Origin: Sandaracinaceae bacterium
GTDB lineage: Bacteria > Myxococcota_A > Polyangia > Polyangiales > JAFGIB01
Assembly: GCA_017881145.1 (NCBI GenBank)
Contig: JADGRG010000274.1
Location: forward strand, 1-5,302
Reading direction: 5' to 3'
Length of the DNA stretch: 5,302 nucleotides
Below the pieces are notes generated by a model. That model was not told where the DNA came from and made no database searches. It saw nothing but the letters and a program-made list of their open reading frames with translations. This document shows positions 1 to 5,302 of the stretch, in pieces. Each line of letters starts with the position of its first letter. The stretch's first letter is position 1. A program made the translations under genes and the position numbers.

Positions 1-1
1 T

Positions 2-1192
2 GCTCCGCTTCCCGGTTGGGTCGCACCGGTGCTTCTGGGTGCCGCCGCGCTGTCCTGTGTCGCGGGCGTGCTATACGCGCTGATGCAACATGAGCTCAAG
101 CGGTTGCTGGCGTTCCACTCGGTCGAGAACGTCGGCATCATCGCGCTCGGTCTCGCTGGGGCGCTGCTCGCGGCCGATGCCGGGCAGCGGCAGTTGGCGG
201 CCGTCGCCTTCGCTGCTGCGATGCTGCATACCCTCAACCACGCGCTCTTCAAGTCGCTGTTGTTCCTGTGCGCCGGCTCGTTCCAACGGCAGGTCGGGAT
301 GCTAGATCTGGACCGTCTTGGCGGCCTGCTGCGCACGATGCCGTTGACCGGCGCAGCCTTCCTCATCGGGTCGATGGCAATCGCTGGAGTCCCACCGCTC
401 AACGGATTCGCATCCGAGTGGTTGACGCTGCAAGCTCTCTTGCAGCTCGCCCTTCATGGCGGCCCGGCAGACACAGCCGCTGGCACGCTCGCCGCTGCTG
501 CACTTGCTGCCACCGCCGCGCTCGCTGTGTTCTGTTTCGTTAAAGTCGTCGGCCTCGTGCTTCTGGGGGCGCACCGGCAGAAGATCGTGGCAAGCTCACA
601 CGAAGTTCCGGCGTCGATGACCGGCCCGGTCATCTTCCTGGCGGGCTTGTGCCTGGCGATCGGCGTGGTACCTGGGGTTGTGCTCGGTCCAATTGGACAT
701 CTGTCGCCATATGGCCCGCTCACGGCAAGCGCCTATGGCATCACGCTGACAGTGCCCGGAAGCGGAGCGTTCGCACCGCTCGCAGTGGCTGCCTTCATCG
801 CGGTGTGCACGGCCGCGCTGCAGCTGGCGCGCCGTCAGGCGGGTACCACCGCCCCGAGCCCGATGTGGATCTGCGGTCAGGTGCCCGACAGCCGACTCGC
901 ATGGACCTCGGCGGGGTTCACCAAATCACTGCGGCTTGTCCTAGCGGTCGTTCTACGTCCGCAGCGCACAGTCAGCATCGAGCTTGACGGCGTGCTCGTA
1001 CGCAGCGTCGTGCATGAGTCTGAAGTTCCGCACTTGTTCGACGACATGCTCTATCGACCCGTGCTCGGCCGCGTACTGGCCTTCAGCCGCGTGTTGCGCC
1101 GGATGCAGTCCGGCAGCCTGCGCGCATATCTGAGCTATCTGCTGGTCACGCTCGCCGTGGTGCTGGCCGTCGTTCGCGTAGGGCTGAGGTGA
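2..1192 (+). CDS. hyfB: Hydrogenase-4 subunit B (HyfB/HycC-like antiporter-type membrane subunit), 5'-truncated by window edge
   Basis: The frame is open from base 2, so the gene begins upstream; a GTG at 29 lies inside the conserved domain and is not the start. The visible 396 residues are the C-terminal part (E. coli HyfB is about 670 aa). This is a proton-translocating membrane subunit of the NuoL/M/N and Mrp antiporter family. Seen directly: the helix motif ELKRLLAFHSVENVGII with its conserved Lys (bases 98-100), then LHTLNHALFKSLLF with His (227-229) and Lys (251-253), then PPLNGFASEW (392-421). These match the conserved core of HyfB/HycC. Several more hydrophobic segments follow. A hydrophilic stretch begins with a WICG motif near 866-877, as in the HycC/HyfB tail, and a last hydrophobic helix ends the protein. 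The stop overlaps the hyfC start in TGATG. HyfD or HyfF are the alternatives, but the WICG tail and the position before hyfC favour HyfB. Confidence 0.92.
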   Translation, partial: APLPGWVAPVLLGAAALSCVAGVLYALMQHELKRLLAFHSVENVGIIALGLAGALLAADAGQRQLAAVAFAAAMLHTLNHALFKSLLFLCAGSFQRQVGMLDLDRLGGLLRTMPLTGAAFLIGSMAIAGVPPLNGFASEWLTLQALLQLALHGGPADTAAGTLAAAALAATAALAVFCFVKVVGLVLLGAHRQKIVASSHEVPASMTGPVIFLAGLCLAIGVVPGVVLGPIGHLSPYGPLTASAYGITLTVPGSGAFAPLAVAAFIAVCTAALQLARRQAGTTAPSPMWICGQVPDSRLAWTSAGFTKSLRLVLAVVLRPQRTVSIELDGVLVRSVVHESEVPHLFDDMLYRPVLGRVLAFSRVLRRMQSGSLRAYLSYLLVTLAVVLAVVRVGLR

Positions 1193-2112
1193 TGCGCGGC
1201 TACGGGCTTGGAATCGCAGTTCAACTGGCGGGCTTGGTGATGGCACCGCTGCTTCCGGGCTTGATTCAGACGATCAAGGCTCGCCTTCAAGGACGCCGCG
1301 GCACCTCACCGCTTCAGCCGTACCGCGATCTGCGCAGGCTGTGGCGCAAGCGGACGGTAGCACCGCTGGACACCACGTTCGTGTACCGGACGGCACCGTC
1401 GCTGAGTGCGTCGGCACTCGCGTGTGCCTTGCTGGTCGTGCCCATTGGGGCGAGCACGGTTGGTTGGTTTGGATCCGACATGCTGGTGCTGCTAGGGCTG
1501 CTGGCGCTGGCACGCTTTGCAACCGCCGCCGCGGCCTGGGACCCTGGCGGGGGGTTCTCGCTGATGGCGGCTGGCCGGGACCTGATGTTCTCGGTCTTTG
1601 CCGAACCGCTGCTGCTGCTTGCACTGGTGCTGGTCGCGTTAGGCGCCCAATCCACCGACCTGGTGCAGATGGTCGCCGCATCGGGCGATGCGCGGGTCGC
1701 CAGTTTGCCTGCGCACTGGTGCGCGGCGCTGGCTTTCGGCCTGGTCGTGCTCGTGGAAACCGGCCGCCAGCCGATCGACAACCCCGATACGCACCTGGAG
1801 CTGACGATGGTGCACGAGGGTCCTTTGCTCGAGTACGCGGGGCGCGACCTTGCGATGCTGCAGTGGACCGCGGCAGCTCGCCACTGGCTGGTGCTCATGC
1901 TCGCCGCCGGCCTGTTCGTCCCGCTGCCTCAGACGGCTCCCTGGAACATGCTCGCGTTGGCGGCGGTGGTTACAGCCTTATGCGCGCTGGTCGCCGTGGT
2001 GGAAAGTTCGCTGGCAAAGATGCGGATCCTGCGCGTGCCGGCGCTGCTCGGCGCGGGCGTTGCCACCTGCATGATCGGGCTGGCGTCGTGGATCGCACAA
2101 GGAGCCACGTGA
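1192..2112 (+). CDS. hyfC: Hydrogenase-4 subunit C (HyfC/HycD, NuoH-like membrane subunit)
   Basis: This is an integral membrane subunit homologous to complex I NuoH. It anchors the soluble catalytic arm and links electron transfer to ion movement in the membrane. The protein is 306 residues from ATG 1192, close to E. coli HycD (307) and HyfC (about 320). The N-terminal helix is followed by the family motif KARLQGRRGTSPLQPYRDL (residues 29-47). The second signature, the NuoH-type loop, runs from Glu189 through GRQPIDNP to THLELTMVHE (200-209) and LEYAG. About eight hydrophobic segments are visible. ATG 1192 overlaps the hyfB stop by one base (TGATG), and a GTG at 1189 immediately before it would add one residue. 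The Shine-Dalgarno is weak (GGG at 1181-1183, or GAGG at 1186-1189, which is too close to ATG 1192), suggesting coupling to hyfB translation. All conserved acidic loop residues expected by eye are present. Confidence 0.95.
   Translation: MRGYGLGIAVQLAGLVMAPLLPGLIQTIKARLQGRRGTSPLQPYRDLRRLWRKRTVAPLDTTFVYRTAPSLSASALACALLVVPIGASTVGWFGSDMLVLLGLLALARFATAAAAWDPGGGFSLMAAGRDLMFSVFAEPLLLLALVLVALGAQSTDLVQMVAASGDARVASLPAHWCAALAFGLVVLVETGRQPIDNPDTHLELTMVHEGPLLEYAGRDLAMLQWTAAARHWLVLMLAAGLFVPLPQTAPWNMLALAAVVTALCALVAVVESSLAKMRILRVPALLGAGVATCMIGLASWIAQGAT
2099..2104 (+). promoter_or_regulatory. Ribosome binding site of hyfE (AAGGAG)
   Basis: AAGGAG lies four bases before GTG 2109, inside the last codons of hyfC. 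It is the best Shine-Dalgarno match at any junction in the window. It decides the hyfE start, because that reading frame stays open far upstream into hyfC and so does not define the start by itself. Confidence 0.75.
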
Positions 2113-2723
2113 CCTCGCTCATCGCAACCGTCTGCGTGGCGCTGGGCCTGGGAGTGGTCGTCGTCCGCCGCCGCTCAGTCGCGCTGACGCTCGTGACCGC
2201 CCAGTCGCTGCTGCTTGCAAGCGTCGCGCTCTGGCGTACGAGCGGCCATCTCGAGCTGTTGCCTGCCGCAGGTGGGCTGCTCCTGCGCGCGGTCGCGATC
2301 GCGACGATCCTCGGTATCGGCATCGCGCGCACACGCGAAAGCCAACCGGTGCGGGCGGGCATCGAACCGATGGCGCGCGCTGTCATCGCGCTGGCGGCGT
2401 TGCTCGCGATCCCCGCGCTCGTGCCGTCCCTCGGCTTTGGCGACCAGAACGCCCAACGCGCGGCCATCGCGCTTGGCGTGCTGGGGATCGTGATCGCACT
2501 CACGCGTCGGGCCACGATCTTGCAGATCCTCGGGATCATCGTCGCCGAGAATGGGGCTACGCTCGCCGCGCTCTCAGCCTCCAATGCCGTGCCCGACGTT
2601 ATCGGATTGGGCGTGATCTTCGACCTGCTGCTCATCGCCGTTGTGGCGAGCGCCTTCCATACACGCATCTTCGGCCAATTCGGTTCAGGCGACACTGCGC
2701 ATCTGCGAGAGCTGCATGACTGA
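2109..2723 (+). CDS. hyfE: Hydrogenase-4 subunit E (HyfE, small NuoK-like membrane subunit)
   Basis: This is a small integral membrane subunit of the hydrogenase-4 membrane arm. The protein is 204 residues (E. coli HyfE is 216). About seven hydrophobic segments lie near residues 3-19, 23-41, 52-73, 88-107, 117-131, 137-157 and 164-184. The C-terminal half resembles NuoK: Glu147 lies mid-membrane in IIVAENGATLAAL, matching the conserved NuoK/HyfE glutamate, and Asp172 lies in GLGVIFDLLLI, also typical of HyfE. The start is chosen as GTG 2109. It overlaps the hyfC stop in GTGA and follows AAGGAG at four bases. The frame is open back to about 1341, but that part is a shadow of hyfC. A short hydrophilic tail ends the protein and overlaps the hyfF start by eight bases. 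The gene follows hyfC directly, with no hyfD between them. Confidence 0.92.
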   Translation: MTSLIATVCVALGLGVVVVRRRSVALTLVTAQSLLLASVALWRTSGHLELLPAAGGLLLRAVAIATILGIGIARTRESQPVRAGIEPMARAVIALAALLAIPALVPSLGFGDQNAQRAAIALGVLGIVIALTRRATILQILGIIVAENGATLAALSASNAVPDVIGLGVIFDLLLIAVVASAFHTRIFGQFGSGDTAHLRELHD

Positions 2724-4206
2724 CGAGCTCACGATCCCGCTCACGGCGGCGGCCGTTGTCGCGCCGGTTTTGGTCGCGCTGGTGCTGCAGGTTGCCCGCA
2801 GCGAGCGCACTGCCCACCGGCTCAATCGGGTCGGCGCCGTAATCACTGCGATCGTGGGGCTGGGCGCAGCTGCGGCGATGCTGACCCGCGAGTCGCACGC
2901 AACCAGCTGGGTGATCGCAGACACGGCTTCTGGCATCTACGTGGGCGTCGTGACCGTGATCGCGCTGATGAGTGCGCTCCTTTCACCCGCCTACTTGAGC
3001 GGTGCCCAAGGCGAGTTCTTCGCGGCCAGGCGCAGCGTGCGCTCCTACTACCTGATGCTCTATGCCTTCTGGTCGGCATTGGTCGCGATTCCAGTGATCG
3101 CGAACCTGGGTATCGGCTTGCTCGTGGTCGAGGCGACGACGGCCGCATCGTCGGTGCTGGTCGCCTTTTCGGGCAAGCCACGCGCCCTCGAGGCCGGCTG
3201 GAAGTACCTCATTCTCACGACTCTGGGCATGAGCCTTGCCTTCCTGGGCATCGTGATCATGTTCGTCGCATCAGCTGCGCGCGGTGGCGGGATCGGTCAA
3301 CTCGATTGGTCGGCGCTGCCCGGAACCCTGGCTCACATCCCACACGGCGCGGCCGTCGCCGCATACGCGCTGGTGATGTTGGGACTTGCTACCAAGATCG
3401 GCTGGGCACCGGTGCACAACTGGCTCCCCGACGCGCACAGCGAAGCACCCGCACCGGTCAGCGCGATGCTCTCATCTGCGCTGCTGCCAACGGTGATGCT
3501 GCTGGCCTGGCGCCTGCGCGACGCAGCCAGCGGAGCGATTGGCAACACCGCCGCAACCGCGCCACTGGCTGCATTTGGCATCTTCTCGGTGGCAGTCGCG
3601 GTCCCGTTCCTTTGGCAGCCAATGGCATGGAAGCGCCTGCTTGCCTATCACAGCCTGGAACACATGGGCATCATCACGGTCGGGATCGCTATCGGCAGCC
3701 CGCTCGCGCTGGCCGGCGTCGTGTTGCATTTCGCTGGCCACGCCCTGGCAAAGGCGCTCGGTTTTTACGCCGCCATACCCCTGTATCAGATTCAACCCGA
3801 CGCCGCCCGACACAGCGCTCGCGATGTGGCAGCATCATCTCCCACCACCTTCGCCGCTATGGCGGTCTGTGCCTTCACCCTCGCCGGATTGCCACCCTCG
3901 CCACTGTTTTTCAGCGAGCTGTTCATCATCCTGGGTGGGATCGAATCCGGCCAAGTCGTGCTCGCGAGCACGCTTGCAGTGCTGATTGCGTTTGCCTTCA
4001 TCGGGCTGCTTCATGCACTCCTCGAAGCGCTCCAGACCAACTCCGGGCAGGACAGCCAGCCGGCACGAAAGACCAGCGAAGAGCGCGCCGCGCCAATACT
4101 GATACCGACCTTACTTACAGCGGCCGCGCTTGCAGCACTGACGGCTTATGCCTGGCTCCTACCAGCCTCAGGGATCGTTCGTCATCTTGCCCAGGGGATC
4201 TCATGA
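2716..4206 (+). CDS. hyfF: Hydrogenase-4 subunit F (HyfF, antiporter-type membrane subunit)
   Basis: This is the second NuoL/M/N-like ion-translocating subunit of the membrane arm. The protein is 496 residues from ATG 2716 (E. coli HyfF is about 526). Hallmarks in order: Glu139 in VVEATTAASSVLVAF; ALEAGWKYLIL (157-167) with Lys163; Lys227 in LATKIGWAPVHNWLPDAHSE (to 243) followed by APAPVSAMLSS; KRLLAYHSLEHMGII (306-320); His338 and Lys346 in LHFAGHALAKALGFY; and LPPSPLFFSELF. These are the Glu, Lys and His positions of the proton channels in this superfamily. Compared with E. coli HyfF as remembered, the usual Asn before HALAK is Gly341. The start at 2716 overlaps the end of hyfE by eight bases and has only a weak GAGAG at 2707-2711 upstream. 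The GTG at 2641 in the same frame would overlap hyfE by 83 bases and add non-homologous residues, so it was rejected. The stop overlaps hyfG. Confidence 0.95.
   Translation: MTDELTIPLTAAAVVAPVLVALVLQVARSERTAHRLNRVGAVITAIVGLGAAAAMLTRESHATSWVIADTASGIYVGVVTVIALMSALLSPAYLSGAQGEFFAARRSVRSYYLMLYAFWSALVAIPVIANLGIGLLVVEATTAASSVLVAFSGKPRALEAGWKYLILTTLGMSLAFLGIVIMFVASAARGGGIGQLDWSALPGTLAHIPHGAAVAAYALVMLGLATKIGWAPVHNWLPDAHSEAPAPVSAMLSSALLPTVMLLAWRLRDAASGAIGNTAATAPLAAFGIFSVAVAVPFLWQPMAWKRLLAYHSLEHMGIITVGIAIGSPLALAGVVLHFAGHALAKALGFYAAIPLYQIQPDAARHSARDVAASSPTTFAAMAVCAFTLAGLPPSPLFFSELFIILGGIESGQVVLASTLAVLIAFAFIGLLHALLEALQTNSGQDSQPARKTSEERAAPILIPTLLTAAALAALTAYAWLLPASGIVRHLAQGIS
4193..4198 (+). promoter_or_regulatory. 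Ribosome binding site of hyfG (AGGGGA)
   Basis: AGGGGA lies within the end of hyfF, four bases before ATG 4203 and seven before ATG 4206. The spacing slightly favours the second ATG. The two candidates differ by one methionine only. Confidence 0.55.
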
Positions 4207-5302
4207 TGGGAGGCAACTGGCCGGCCGATGCTGCGCTCGAGACAGCCACGAACGAGGTCGAGATTCGAAGGGTTCCGCCGCAGCTTTGGCGCGACACGGT
4301 TTCGCTCCTGCTCCGACACGACCACACATTTTGCGATTTGCACGTAACCGGACTCTCTGGAGCCATCGAGTTGCGTGCAACGTTCATCCGCGACGGCCGC
4401 TTCCAGATTGTCACCTGCCTGCCCGACGCCCAACGCGCACCCACCATTGTCGACCTGGTGCCGGCCGCCGACTGGGATGAGCGCGAGGCGGCCGAGCTCA
4501 GCGGTGTCGCATTTGCCGACCGCCAGACCCGGCCGCTCACCACGCATCCCGAGCAGCTGGAGCGTTGGACGACCAGCGTGCGAGGACGCGACACGCACCA
4601 GGTTGCCGTCGGCCCGATCCACGCCGGCATCATCGAGTCCGGACACTTCCGTTTTCACGTGGTCGGCGAACGCATCCTGCGACTCGACCTGCGCCTGTTC
4701 TACAAGCAGCGTGGGCTCGAACGTGCAGCTGTCGGCCAGACACTCCCGGAAGCGCTCGCCGTCGCCCAGCGCGCGTGTGCAGCATGCGCAGTCACCAACA
4801 GCGTCGCGTACGCGCAGGCCTGCGAGCAAGCGATGGGATTGAGCCCGACCCCGGAGCTTGCCGGCGCCCGCACCCTTCTGCTCGAGCTCGAGCGGCTGTA
4901 TAACCACCTCAACGATATCGGCGCCGCCTGTGCCGGCGTCGGTTTCGCCCCTGGCAACATGATCTTCGCCGCGCTCAAAGAGCGCGCGCAGCGCGTCAAC
5001 CTTTCGCTGACGGGCCACCGTTTTCTCTTCAACACGGTCCAGGTCATGCGAAGCGATATCCAGATCGAGAAGCGATACGCGCTTGACGCGCGCAGCGAGC
5101 TCCGCGATATTCGTCTTGCCGCTGAACGCGCATGGCGTGAAGTGCTCTTTCACGGCTCAGTACAGAACCGTTTCGACGGTGTTGGCGTCATCACCACCGC
5201 CGACGCCACAGCGCTGGGAGCGGTGGGACCGGTCTCGCGCGCGTGCGGGCTGGCGTACGACGTCCGCGTCTCAAGCCCGCGGCTCGCCTACCCCAGCTTC
5301 AA
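4203..5302 (+). CDS. hyfG: Hydrogenase-4 large subunit (HyfG/HycE: NuoC-like plus NuoD-like domains), 3'-truncated by window edge
   Basis: This is the catalytic large subunit of a group 4 [NiFe]-hydrogenase-type complex, expected on the cytoplasmic face. The first 366 codons are in the window. The N-terminal NuoC-like domain (about 15-120) carries WDEREAAELSGVAF (91-104), the 30-kDa-subunit motif. The large-subunit domain begins at GPIHAGIIESGHFRF (137-151), followed by RLFYKQRGLE (164-173) and RACAACAVTNS (190-200). Cys192 and Cys195 form the N-terminal CxxC pair that binds Ni-Fe in hydrogenases. Three things depart from the group 4 pattern C-[GS]-[ILV]-C-x-x-x-H: Ala193 and Ala194 replace Gly and the aliphatic residue, and Asn199 replaces His. 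Gln169 also replaces the His of H-[RK]-G. Downstream, LLELERLYNHLNDIG (about 223-237) and AERAWREVLFHGS look normal. Cys192 sits about 50 residues earlier than Cys241 of E. coli HycE (number from memory), so the N-terminal domain is shorter. The start is ATG 4203 or 4206, overlapping the hyfF stop. The C-terminal cysteine pair is not visible. Confidence 0.93.
   Translation, partial: MMGGNWPADAALETATNEVEIRRVPPQLWRDTVSLLLRHDHTFCDLHVTGLSGAIELRATFIRDGRFQIVTCLPDAQRAPTIVDLVPAADWDEREAAELSGVAFADRQTRPLTTHPEQLERWTTSVRGRDTHQVAVGPIHAGIIESGHFRFHVVGERILRLDLRLFYKQRGLERAAVGQTLPEALAVAQRACAACAVTNSVAYAQACEQAMGLSPTPELAGARTLLLELERLYNHLNDIGAACAGVGFAPGNMIFAALKERAQRVNLSLTGHRFLFNTVQVMRSDIQIEKRYALDARSELRDIRLAAERAWREVLFHGSVQNRFDGVGVITTADATALGAVGPVSRACGLAYDVRVSSPRLAYPSF

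Noticed and set aside
1314..1898. Minus-strand open frame of 194 codons opposite hyfC
   Set aside because: Rich in Ser, Ala, Arg and Pro with no motif, as typical for antisense shadows. hyfC is conserved along the whole stretch.
1341..2108. Plus-strand open frame continuous with hyfE, extending back through hyfC
   Set aside because: The translation upstream of 2109 is rich in Arg, Gly and Ala without hydrophobic segments and overlaps hyfC. The ribosome site and GTGA junction at 2109 mark the real hyfE start, so this is not a longer or fused protein.
2292..2305. Perfect 14-base palindrome GTCGCGATCGCGAC, containing the GCGATCGC octamer
   Set aside because: It lies inside hyfE coding sequence (Val-Ala-Ile-Ala-Thr), where such G+C-rich codons give palindromes by chance. 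A single copy gives no support for an operator or a HIP1-type repeat.
3661..3663. HyfF His316 (SLEHMG) where E. coli HyfF has Asn
   Set aside because: As far as I recall, His at this position is common in HyfF proteins of other bacteria, so it is not a notable change.
4881..4892. Palindromic CTCGAGCTCGAG
   Set aside because: It encodes Leu-Glu-Leu-Glu in the conserved helix of HyfG; codon repetition explains it.
4182..5153. Minus-strand open frame of 323 codons opposite hyfG
   Set aside because: Long antisense frames are expected in high-G+C genes. The translation is low-complexity in character with no recognisable domain, and the plus-strand frame is clearly HyfG with conserved motifs.

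Overview
The window is one unbroken stretch of plus-strand coding DNA from a high-G+C bacterium. It covers the middle of an operon for a hydrogenase-4 / formate-hydrogenlyase type complex (group 4 [NiFe]-hydrogenase family, related to respiratory complex I). Codon use is strongly biased to G or C in third positions throughout, with no visible compositional break, insertion sequence, RNA gene or phage sequence. A proteobacterium is the most natural guess, but no gene here fixes the taxon.

Layout: the 3' part of hyfB (2-1192, start outside the window), hyfC (1192-2112), hyfE (2109-2723), hyfF (2716-4206) and the 5' part of hyfG (4203-5302, runs off the window). All four junctions overlap: TGATG at hyfB/hyfC, GTGA at hyfC/hyfE, 8 bases at hyfE/hyfF, and ATGATG at hyfF/hyfG. 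There is therefore no intergenic space, internal promoter or terminator, and the genes are probably transcribed together and translationally coupled.

How the genes work together: HyfB and HyfF are Mrp-antiporter/NuoL-M-N-like membrane subunits that would carry ion translocation. HyfC is the NuoH-like subunit linking the membrane arm to the soluble arm. HyfE is a small membrane subunit with a NuoK-like C-terminal half. HyfG is the catalytic large subunit, a fusion of a NuoC-like domain and a NuoD/hydrogenase large-subunit domain. The E. coli hyf operon has a third antiporter-like gene, hyfD, between hyfC and hyfE; it is absent here, giving the compact B-C-E-F-G order.

The point most worth attention is the active-site region of HyfG. 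The N-terminal CxxC pair that would bind Ni-Fe is present (Cys192, Cys195), but the surrounding signature is degenerate: Gly and the aliphatic residue are both Ala, the usual His is Asn199, and the His of the upstream H-R-G motif is Gln169. The second (C-terminal) cysteine pair lies outside the window, so it cannot be decided here whether this is a true hydrogenase or a complex with altered chemistry.
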